This document shows, one piece after another, positions 33,201 to 45,200 of a DNA stretch of 64,000 nt. The stretch's first letter is position 1, and each line of letters opens with the position of its first letter. Source of the DNA: Lepisosteus oculatus (taxonomy: Eukaryota > Chordata > Actinopteri > Semionotiformes > Lepisosteidae). Location: positions 20,287,444 to 20,351,443 of the forward strand of contig NC_090703.1 of the NCBI RefSeq assembly GCF_040954835.1, in the 5' to 3' direction. Under the pieces are notes generated by a model. That model was given only the letters and a program-made list of their open reading frames with translations. It searched no databases and had not been told where the DNA came from. Made by a program: the position numbers and the translations under genes.

Positions 33201-36200
33201 CACAACCCAGGAGGCACAGTGGTTCAGTGGTTAGTATTGCTGCCCTGGGATCAATTCTGGACCTGGAGAGCTATCCGTGTGGAGTTCGAATGTTCTCCCC
33301 CGTTCGCATGGGTTTCCTCTGGGTGATCTGGTTTTGTCCCACAATCTAAACACATGCACGTAGGTTAATTGGCTTCTAGGAAAATTTACCCTGTTGTGAG
33401 TGTGTGCTAATCTGCATCTGTGTGTGCCCTGTGATGGACTGGCATCCCGTCTAGAGTGTACCCTGCCTCGTACCCATTGCTTTCCAGGGTAGGCTCCAGC
33501 TCTGTATTAGGTAAAGCGGTTAGAAAATGGATGGATGCTACAGCAATCCAATTCCATTAACTCCTTCTGTTTGTACCTTCTAAAGGCCAGGTGGTGACTT
33601 TAAAAGCTCTGGTGAATAATGAATCTTGATGCCCTCCATGCTCGTGCGCTGATCGGAAACGAAGATGATCTCCGATGCCTGGCGCGGCTTGTGGAGCCGC
33701 TCGTGGTGATGCGACGCCAGTGGCCAGCAGGCCGCGCCCCGAACCCAGAGCTCACCTGCCAGGCGGCTGTTCTCTCTTGCAGAAGCGGAGCCACCTGGTG
33801 AAGCAGCTCAACGACTCGGACCCGTCCACCACCTCCCCGCTCATGGAGGGCACGCCCACCATCAAGTCCCGCAAGAAGCTGCTGCAGATCATCGACACCA
33901 CGCTGCTCAAGTGCTACCTGCACGTAAGGGCCCCCTTCCTGCCCGCCAAAACCCTCATTTCATTCCTTCACTCGGTGTGGTCCTCATCCAGGGCGAAGTT
34001 GAAGAAAGGCTCCAGACAACGACATAACTTGGACCCTTCATTCCCTCTCTCCCATGCGGGTGGAAGTGTAGGCATTAGCTGAGCTATTTCGGCAATCGGG
34101 TAGGTAGGAAACTGATGCCTACCCCCTCCCTGAGCTAAAGAAGGCCCACATGGCTCTGATTGACTAATGAAAAATGAAAAATAAAAGGTCATTCTAAGCC
34201 TCCATGCATTTAGCCTTTGAGGTTAGAAGGCCTCACGGCTGTGAATATTTTATCTGTGCAGATCTGAGTCTCGATGAGGGAGTGAAACAAACAGAAATTC
34301 AGGAAATCCCAGAAGGCTTTTAATTACGGCTTACAGCCCATTAACTGATGCGGCTCGGCGTTATGCGAGAAGACAAGGCATTTCAGACAGGGAACATAAA
34401 ACGACAGGTCCTCTCTCCTGTCTGCTGCGTGGGAGCGTGTACAGGAGACACACTAGGCCCAGAGGGACTGACGTGGCTTTTGATTCCTGCTCACAATAAC
34501 TGCACACTCCTCCTCCCCCAGACCAACGTAGCCCTGGTGGCGCCGCTCTTGCGGCTGGAGAACAACCACTGCCACATCGAGGAGAGTGAGTACGTGCTGA
34601 AGAAGGCCCACAAGTACAGTGAGCTCATCATCCTATATGAGAAGAAGGGGCTGCACAAAAAAGGTGAGCCCGTTTGGCATTGCTGGCTTCAATTAGTCAT
34701 TTCGCCTTGGACACGGCTTGGAATCTCACTGAACAAGGAAGGCTTGTGGAGATTCGAGCATTTTCTATTCCCAGCAGATTGTAAACAACTTGTAAATAGG
34801 CCTTAATGTTGCACAGCTGTTAGAAATCCCTCTATGGAATAAAATATGCTCTGAAATCCAGGGATTGAGATCGCTCTGTTCAATCTCATGGCTTTGTTGC
34901 TGAACAGCTCGTGCTGGCCTCTGCTCAGGATGCGTAATGAGTTTAAGGTATTGCAATTTTCGGGGGACTGCCGTTGCTGTGTGAGCAGGGCATTAATGAA
35001 GCCAGGTTTCTCTCTTGGTGCAGCTGTTTTCTTTTATGTACTGGGATAGATAACAAAAGCCTTGTTGGTAGGCTTCGCCAGAGTTTTGTCATGCTTTTTA
35101 ATATGGATTTTTGTGCTGCTCCACCAGTGGTAAAGGGAGATTGCACTGCAGTGATCACTGTTCACCAGGGTGCCCAGTCTGTACAGCTAAAGATGTGATC
35201 TGCTGGAGTTTCCTCCTCCTGGACACAAGCTTCATAACCTTTTCTCTCTAGTGGCACTTAGGGGCAGCAGGAAACAAGGAAAATAAGAAATTAAGCCGGC
35301 CAAATTATCGCCTCAGACTGAATTAGATGTATCCGATGAAGAAGGCTAGTATTTACCAGTGTAACAAAATCCTGACCTCATGAGCAGAACTCCATATCTC
35401 CACTAGAGAAGGATGGGAATGCTTCTTCAGTGGAGATTTTTTTTCTGAAGTATGTAATGACAGGACCAAAATTCGGTCAATGGTGTGTGAAACTGCTGTT
35501 TAACCCTGTTCATGTGACTGAAAAGGCTTTGGATTGGTTGCAGGCTGTGGTTGCTCAGTGGATTGGTGAATTATGCATGTTGAATTAATGACTTACTGCT
35601 CAGCAGTCTGGAACTTGACAACGGCCTTCTTATCCACGGGCTAAGACACAGCAGATCTGTGCTCTAGAAAGTGGAGGAGGCAAACATGGTGATCAATAGC
35701 AATGTTCTGCTCTCGGTCATTTATTTTGTTTGATCATGATCTGTGTGTTGTGTGTGTGAAATATGAATGTTCCCTTCTCCATATGTGATGTATGAGCTTG
35801 CTGAAACATCTTCCTGGGGACAGCGCTGAAGTCTACTACCTTTAAATGTTCACAGTCCTGACTTGTCTAATCTTTCTGGGCACCCTGCTAGCTTTAACAT
35901 TTATTACTTGTTAACCGGTGGGCACCTAAGTACTTGACATTCCTCTGTAGGGTCTCATAGCCTTTTTGCCCTGAAGCACCTCAGCTTAGCCTGTCTGATA
36001 CCTGCACCTATCTGAGTACAGTATAGGCAGCGCTGGCCCAGCCTTATTCCATACTGTTTGAGTGTGTTGGTCTGTTGGATGCAAGAGGGAATCCTCCAGT
36101 TGTAGAAAGCCAGGTAGCTGATGGCTCTCCCTCAGCCCTCCAGGTGCTGCTGGACCAGTCCACCAAGGCCAACTCTCCCCTGAAGGGCCATGAGCGGACA

Positions 36201-39200
36201 GTGCAGTACCTCCAGAGACTCGGTAAGCTTTGCTAGATCTTAAAGAAATAAACCAGACTAAGTTCTCTGCTCAGGCTGAATTCGATGTGTCGGATGAAGA
36301 AGGCCAATATTTGCCAAATCACCTGCCAGTGTAGCAAGAACCTGCCCTCATCAGCAGAGCTCCATATCTCTGCTGGGGGAGGATGGGCATGTGGGAATGC
36401 TGCCTCAATGGAGGTTTTGGACTAAAGGATGTAATACAAATAACAGGGCTTATGGGGAAAAAGAGGGTTAGGGGCAGACCACTCAACCTAACCAAATGCT
36501 TTACCAAATATAATAATTATCCTAATAAAAATGTCAGCACAATTGAAATACATTTTAGATTCATAATAAATAAAGAAATACTGCAGTAAATTTTGGACTT
36601 TACCTGGGGGAAAAAAAGTGAAGTTCACCAGCTGAAATCCTATCACCAGCATGCTTCTTAGACACATTCTTGTTACCTTGTCCACTCATTTTTACGGCAA
36701 TGCAGACGATTTAGTGAAAATAGCACGACAATTGAGGAGCACCTCCCAATTGGCACTTCCAAAACAAAGCACGTGGGACATCATGTGTATGAGCATCATG
36801 TGTATTCTTCCGCGGACCACCAAGTTCGGTTGTGTTAATCCGTGACGCAAAACATAAACGCGTCTGGGATGAAATCGCGTATAAACCAACGTGAGGTTTG
36901 CATTATACAGACATCTTTCCCCTATTTACCAATCACATATGAGCCAATTCGTGTTTTGGAAACTCGTGTAATAGCAGAGATTACTTTAATTAGAGGACCG
37001 AAATTCATTCTACACTGTGTGAAGCCATGGTTTAAGTGAGTTCGTGTGTGTGATAAAAAGGCTTTGAGATGGTGAAAGGCTGCAGTTGCCCAGTAGATTG
37101 GCGTGGTCACATCACAAAACCATCTTTACACACTCCACCATCCCCAAGCTGTTGACTGGCCCAGCACCTAGGTCTAAGCTTGTTTCTGCTTGGCTGTTTC
37201 TCTTTAATTCTTTTTTTTTAAATGTGTGAAAAGTAAATCATTGCTCATCTAATTGATTTGACTTCTAAAACTATTAGTTTACATGAGAAGCTCAGTGGAA
37301 TCAACATTTCCCAGCAGCCATATCACCCTGCACCTCACAACTGGAAGCCCACTGAAGCTAAGCAGGTGTGAGCCTGGTCAGTACCTGGATGGGAGACCTC
37401 CTGGGAAAAACTAAGGTTTCTTCTGGAAGCTGTGTTAGTGGGGCCAGCAGGGGGGCGCTCACCCTGCGGTCTTTGTGGGTCCTAATGCCCCAGTATAGTG
37501 ACGGGGACACTATACTGTAAACAGGCGCCGTCCTTCGGATGAAACGTAAAACTGAGGTCCTGACTCTCTGTGGTCATTAAAAATCCCAGGGAGTTTCTCG
37601 AAAAGGGTAGGGGTGTAACCCTGGTGTCCTGGCCAAATTTCCCATTGGCCCTTACCAATCATGGCCCCCTAATAATCCCCATCTATGAATTGGCTTCATT
37701 ACTCTGCTCTCCCTCACTGATAGCTGATGTGTGGTGAGCGTTCTGGCACACTATGGCTGCCGTCGCATCATCCAGGTGTGGGCTGCACATTGGTGGAGTC
37801 CCCATTACCTGTAAAGCGCTTTGAGTGGAGTGTCCAGAAAAGCGCTATATAAGTGTGAGCAATTATTATTTCACAAAGCAGATGATTCATTATAAAGAGT
37901 GATTACAAAGGAAGTAATGGAATTAAATGGGAATTTTTGTGGAGTTAGAATTTACTCCGGATATTTTTGTTCGGCTCACCTGATTAAGAATACCCAATTG
38001 TTATGTTATTTTATATTGTTATTGTTAAACTCTGACTATTTTTCTCTTTCCTCAGGGATGGAAAATCTTGGAATTATCTTTGAGTTTTCTCCCTGGGTGC
38101 TGAAAAACTGCCCTGAGGATGGCTTAAAGGTAAAATTGCAAAAATTGCGACTTTTTCTGTGATTTTAATCTTAAGAATTTAAAATTCTTATGGGATTTTG
38201 GTCTGTACATACTCTGCGTTCATTTTTTGAGGAGTAGAATTTGCTAAACAATTTAAACATCCTTAAATTGCCTAGTCATATTTTTAATAAAAATCATTGG
38301 AATGTCTGCAGTTGTCTTAAGTCCATATATATGCTATTTTCCTTTATCGGTTTTACATAGAGTGGCTATCAAAAGTATTCATCCCCCTTTTTATATTTTA
38401 TTGGGTTTCAATATGGAATCATAAAGTATTTAACAGTTTTTACTGTTGAATGAAAGAAACCACTTTTTAAGTGTAAAAGTGAAAATGATTTTTCTAAATG
38501 TGCAAAGCTGATACAAACTTATCCAAGAAGACACATGGTTGTAATTTTTGCAATAAGTGCCTCTACTACTCAAACAGGGTGAATACTTACACAAACAGTT
38601 ACTTTCCATTTTATATTTTTAATTAATTTAGGAGGATCTGTAGAATTTTGTTTTCAATTTGATATTATGGAGTGGTTTGTGTTGATCAATGGCACACAGT
38701 GCCATTGTGATTTTATTTTGTAATTCTCCCTTTGAGTGTGGCAGTGTGCTCTGTAATCTGTGACCTTCCAGGCCTGAGCGTAATGGAAATGCGCAGTCCT
38801 TTCGGGATGTCTTCACGTCCTCTGACTGTCTCTGTGATTCGTGCGCCTTGGTTTTTGTCTCAGATCTTCACCGAAGACCTGACAGAGGTGGAGACTCTGC
38901 CCAGAGAGAAGATCCTGAACTTCCTGAAGGAGGGATTCAAAGAGCTTGCTATACCCTATCTGGTGAGACCAAGGAGACGGCAAGAAGCCTGTCAGCACCC
39001 CTTGTGCTTATTTACATTTTGGCAACGGTTGTTCCTGATTTTAAAAACTGAGCAGTGCTGGAATGAAACTTTAGAGTGGAAGACACATGCGAGTCTGGTT
39101 AAGTCATTTTTCCTGTGCCTTGTGTTTACCTTTTCATATGTGTGGAAATTCTGTTTAACTGCATGTAGATCTTAGGATTCTCCATATGTTTGCAAAACAG

Positions 39201-42200
39201 GACTCCCTGCATCGGTTTCAGTTCTTCCGAGCCGGGTTGTCTTTGGCAGCACTGTACACTGTAGTGCCAGGGTTGATTTGAAGTTGACGTTTCTGTGGAG
39301 GAGACGGACAAATATGGTATATTCAACCTCTATTAATTCAGAATAGAATTGAAATAAGACGTCTTGCCCTGTTTATTAAATGACCATCATGCTTTGGAAT
39401 TTAACAAAGTTAAACAGTAGGTAAGAAAGATATATTTTTCAAGTAATTTAAAAATAACAATGTGTGTACAGTAAGAAACAAAGCAAAAAGGTAGAATAAC
39501 TGTCTTTGCACCAAAGTACTAAGCCAGGTATTGCTGGTTTAATTGCAGCATTTCAATATTAAAATAAACAAAAGAGGGAAATAACGTTGGAGCCCTGTGC
39601 TGGTACAGTGGTGTATTAATGAATAATAGAATACTAGAATTCTAAACTGCAATGATACAGAAGTACCTGATTTGACTTTTTCTTTGGTAACACAGATTGT
39701 TGCTGTACCAAAAGAGCCTCAGCTCTGTTTGTGTAATAAAGGTTTCCATCCATCCATTTTTTAACTGTTTTATCCAGTACAGCATCACAAGGGGTGCTGG
39801 AGCCTATCCCAGCATGCAGCAGGTGCAAGGCAGGATACAGCCTGGATGGGATGCTAGTCCATCCCAGGGCAGATATAGACACAAACACACACACACACAC
39901 ACCATGTTCAGTTTTCCCAGAAGCCACGTAACCTACCAGTATGTGTCTGGACTAGAGCACCCAGAGGAAACTCATGGGAATGCTGGGAGAACTTACAAGC
40001 ACCATGCAGATAGCACCCCAAGCCTGGGATTGGACCCAGCGCCACCAGGACCCGAGAGACGGCAATGCTAACCACTGTGCTGCCCTGGAATAAAGATTTT
40101 CCCGTCTCTGAATGTCTCCCCTTTCACATGCAGGAGCACATTATTTCTGTGTGGGAAGAGGAGGAGCCTGAATTCCACAACTGCCTGATCGAGCTGTACC
40201 TGGAGCGAGTGCAGGCCTTGATGAAGGAATACCTGAACTCCCTGCCGGAGGGTAAGGACAGAAATCCGATCGCTTCCTGGACAGCCTGTGTGCTTGAGAA
40301 GAACATAAGAAAGGTTGTAAACAAGAGGAAGCCACATGGCTCATCTAACCCATTTGGTCATGCAGAGCAGGGTTTCCCTATCCAGGTCCCGGAGGTTCAC
40401 ACACCCGATGGGTTTCATTCCTGCTGAGCCTCATTACCGAGTTGAAGCCTTAACTGAAAAAAGTTTTGCGATTTGGAATATTGGCAAGAGTTCTGCTACT
40501 CAAAAAGTCTGAAGTTTTTAGAAGGCAAGTTAGAATGAAAGGCAGCAGTTAAAGGCAACCTCCAACATGTCTAAGAAAGCAGCCAAATAGTTCAAATTAA
40601 TTCTGTTATTGGGTCAGTTGAGGATTGAGTTGTGTAACTGAGGATTCAGCTGGAGCAACAACCAGCCACTGTGTTTGGTGGGGGGGGCCTCCAGGGAATA
40701 TTGGGTTAGGATGCTCCTACTGCAGTTCAGCAAATCAACAGCTTTTCTGTGTTCCTATGTGAGAGGTTTGTACTTAGTCTTTTTCTGTGCTAAACTAACT
40801 AGATAGTCAGACTTTAGAAGATTTTTTAGTAGACGCGGGGAAACCTTCAATAGTCTCAGTGCGCATAAATGCTCTCAGACACTGGTGTCATTGCCGAACA
40901 TTGTGGAAAAAGCGTTAAATATAATGGTGACGTTTCCCAACAGTTTTTGTTTTGAGAGGTCTTTTCAAAACAGAAGTCAGAATGCTGAGGTAAATCTGTC
41001 CAAATGTTACAGTTGATTAGTGTCTGAAGATGACTCAACTTTTAAAATGGGGAAAAAAAACCCAAACAGGATCCACACCTCTCCTTACACAGATAAATGG
41101 GAATGATGTTCATGCAGTGCAGTGCAGTCCACCAGTTTGACAGTAGGGAGTACTGACCCTCCGTCTCTTCCCCAGATGAGACCCCGGTGCCTGCTGGCCA
41201 GGAGGAGGGGGAGCTGGGGGAATTTCGCAACAAGCTGCTGAAGTTCCTGGAGTCCTCCACGCGCTATGAACCCGAGCGGCTCATCAGTGACTTCCCCTTT
41301 GATGGTGAGGGCTGCTCCACGCGCGGCTCAGCGCCCCCCATCCGTTGACCTGGCAGTGATCCCGCCTGCTCTGTGTGTCACTGGCCTCGGAACAGTTCCC
41401 GGGTCTTTCGAGTTTTCCCGTAATTCACTGTCTTCTTATTTTAACTGTGGCTCCTGTTAGTAAATTGGAAAGCACTGCCCGAAATCCATGAGTCGTCTAC
41501 CGGAAAGGTCAGACAAGCATTAACATTCCAACATAGCCACATGGCAGTGTGACTTTCTGTTGTTTGTTGGCAACATTTGCACTTAATGCTATAATTCTTC
41601 AGTGAAATCCCTGTGTTGCTCTTTTCCTTTCGCCTTTCACATTTCAAGAGCGGCCAGATGCATTCTGGGAGTTGGGGGGAACGTCCCACACTCAAAGAAC
41701 GGGCTGAAAGAACTTAAGCTTTTCAGTCTTGAACAGGGACGACTACAACTTGTAGTACAAGGGGACGTGATACAAATATTCAGTCCAAGTCAACCCAGCG
41801 TATTTGTTCGGAATGAACAGTGACGGGTAAACTGGAGGGCATAAGTAGAAACTACATGGAAGTACATTTAAAACTGAGAGCAGGAGGCATGTCTTTACAC
41901 AAATGGTTGTGGGAGAGTGGAACAGACCGCTCAGCCATGATATTGAAGCTGATGCCCCGTTTCTTTAACAAACAGCTGGATGCGAATGTGGGAGTAATTA
42001 GTAATTACTAACTACAAACTGGCTAGTTAGGCTGAATAGCTTCCTGTTGTCTGTAATCAGTTCTTACGTTCTTGCTTTGCAGGGCTGCTGGAGGAGCGAG
42101 CTCTGCTGCTGGGCCGCATGGGCAAACACGAGCAAGCCCTGTTCATCTACGTGCACATTCTCAAAGATATCCGCATGGCCGAGGAGTGAGTACCTCATCA

Positions 42201-45200
42201 AACCTAAGACTACAGCCTGCTTATATACCTTTCACTCTGTGCAGTTACAGCTGAAATTGCAATAGGTTCCTTTTTGATGGCGCCCACTTGTCCTGGGAGC
42301 TTGCAGACATAATCCCTTAGTCTGAAGAAGTCTTGGGAGACCGAGAGAAAACAAACATCTTAAGGGAAGAGTTTAACATGACGAACAATGCTTTGTTTAT
42401 GAATTGCCAGTAGATTAATGAGGCAGGATCTCTGCAGTCTAATTAAAATGCACTGCAGTGTGCAGGAGCGCAGTGCTGAAACATTTTGTGCTGCGTATTG
42501 CATCCTCAGACAGTGGTGTCATTGCCGAACGCTGGCAGTCAACTAACGCTAGTCCCTTAAGCTTCTTGGTGTGTTCCAAGGTTTTCCGTATTCATTGCAA
42601 TGGCCCATGGTGGAAGCAACCAGTGGAAAAGCTGAGTGACCTGTTTCATGTCCACTCACTGGGAAACGAGGGGAGGGCATTCAGATACTATTTAAAGAAA
42701 AACCTGACTCAGTTTCTTTTTCTGCAACAGGGAATCATGTAAAAGGCGTGCGATTTGAAACGTTTACTCGCATAGCAAATGAAGGAGAGCCAGTCCTCTC
42801 ATTTTTAAATGACTTTGTTCAGATTGCTTTTTAAGGAAATACTCCTTGAAAGTGCCTTAACACCATATCAGAAATGGCAAAAATACATTGTTGATGTACA
42901 TTTTAACAGTCTAGCCAGGTTTTTAACTCAGTTCAGACAGAAGGTTTGCTGTTCCCCTTTTGAATCAATTTGCTGTAAGAAATTGGTTTACAATAGGAGA
43001 TTTTCGTTTTGTAGATGTTGATGAGGTTTTTAAAAAGCAGCAGGGGATGTGATATTCTTTGTTTATTTGAAAGCTGAACGGTCTATCTTGTTGTGCATGC
43101 CTTTAGTGACTCTATAGGAAGGCTTCAGTTAAAGGAATTACATTACAGATGATTCCAGCCTGCTTGATAATACCCTCTGTCACGGTTTAATTAAAACTGA
43201 TTGACAGTGCTCGTTGAAGGTTTGCCTGCCAGTTTGATTGGAGACTCAGTGACTAATACCAGTGCTGTCTTCCTCGCTTAGGTACTGCCACCGGCATTAC
43301 GACAGGGTGACTGATGGAAACAAGGACGTGAGTATTGCTCGAGAGCAGCACATGAATTGAGGCCATTCAAGATATTTTTTTGCACCCCATTTGAAACTGC
43401 CAGTTGTTTTGAGACTACTCCCCAGATGGGACTCCTATACAGCTCAGGAGAGAATGAGGAACGCCACCACCTGCCGGGTCAGTTGTGGTTTGACATGCCG
43501 TTAGCACCTCAGTCCCTAACAAGAAAGTTTGGGTTAACTGGAGGCACAGCTCTTCTCTTCAACGCAAGCCTGACTGACAAATACCTGTTGTGTCTCAGCG
43601 GTGGTTTGCCAGTTGTGCTCCACCCTTGGTGAATCCCTTTGACCTTTGACCCAGACCTTTGAGTGCAAGGTGAGATCATTGGGGACTCCCTACTGTATGA
43701 GCCACTTGAAAGACCTATGATTAACTTGTCTTGATAAAGGCAGAATGGAGAACCTAAGATATTAAAATGTTGTTCACATTTGTGCTTTCAGTGTGTCCAC
43801 TGCCAGGAGGGCTTGGCAAGAGATTGAATCTCTGTAACTGGTCACTCCGGTTGCTTGACTGTTGATGTTGCAGTAATGTGCAGTGTAGGGTTAAGGTAGA
43901 CCAGTACAGTAATCTTGCCTTGACATCTGCTTGTCATTTTCTCCCACAAGTGAAAGCATTGTTTCTTAATTGGATATTAATTTTGGTGGGGCCGCAATTC
44001 ACCACTGAAATCCTGAGGAGACTTTGCAAGTCCATGGCTGGTGTAAAGAGATCATTTCTAATTTTGGCCATTTGAGAAGTGGAACAGTGTTGTAGGCAAA
44101 GAGACCTTGGTGACAAATCTTCGTGGGAGAGGAAATTGTATGAAAAATAAGCCGTGTGTGCTGTTCCTGTCTAGGTCTATCTGTCGCTGCTTCGAATGTA
44201 CCTATCCCCACCTGACGTGCACTGCCTGGGACCAATCAAAATGGAGCTTTTGGAGCCACAGGCCAATCTGCAGGCAGCTCTGCAAGTGCTGGAGCTTCAC
44301 CACAGCAAGCTGAACACCACTAAGGTACCGAGACTAGGGGAGCACCTGGGGGACCAGGCAAGGGTTTCTGACACCTAGTGAGGCATCCTGCTCAAGAAGT
44401 GTAGCTAGACTCATTTCTAACATTCATATAGAGTTTTCATGTCTAAGGATCAAGGATGTTGGATGGAGCCCCCTGGAGCACAGTGTCCCTGTACACTATG
44501 CTCAGGCACTGGTTTGGAAATTCAGGTCTTAGAGATTTCCTTGGTTTGCTCTTAGTTTTTCTTGGTTTGCTAAAGACTGACTGTGCAGACTTAACCCTTC
44601 AGTCAAAATTAATCTACAAAAAGTAAAACCCCACATTACACCTGTGTAGCCTGAGGTCAGCTTTGCTTATTTTCTGTAAATGAGTATAGTGTGTCAGTGG
44701 CCTAACTGAACCAATCATTAGCTTAATAGGTTCAGTCAAACACTTCTCAAAGCTCTTCAGCTCTTGGTGATTTAAAGAGATGTAAAAAACAGTCAGATCC
44801 AGTCTCACCTAGGCTGGACTGCACACCAGTGATGTGACCAGACGAATCCAGTTGACGCACAGCATTTTCACAGTCTCACCTTCTGCATTGTCCTTCAAAA
44901 TTTACCTTTTTTACTCCAAACTGCGTCTTCAGCTGGCATCGCCTGCAAGCTGTGGAGCTGAATGGTGTGCGATGATCTCGTTGTAACAGGCGATTAATCT
45001 GCTCCCGGCGAACACCCAGATCCGAGAGATCCGCGTGTTTCTGGAGAGCGTCCTGGAAGAGAACGCCAAGAAGAAACGCTTCGACCAGGTCCTGAAGAGC
45101 CTGCTGCATGCAGAGTTCCTCAGGGTAGGGGCGCCTCTGTGACCCCTTGACCACAGTGCCTTCCTGCTTTATTCCATTCAGCCGTGTTACCAGTTTGACT

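Noticed and set aside
34590-34600. Strong donor-like AGAGTGAGTAC inside VPS39 exon 14
   Set aside because: Use would truncate a conserved exon; the reading continues to a normal gtgagc donor and matches the human protein.
43357-43632. 91-codon frame after VPS39 exon 21
   Set aside because: No splice sites that fit the VPS39 frame and no recognised domain; the next VPS39 exon is clearly at 44175.
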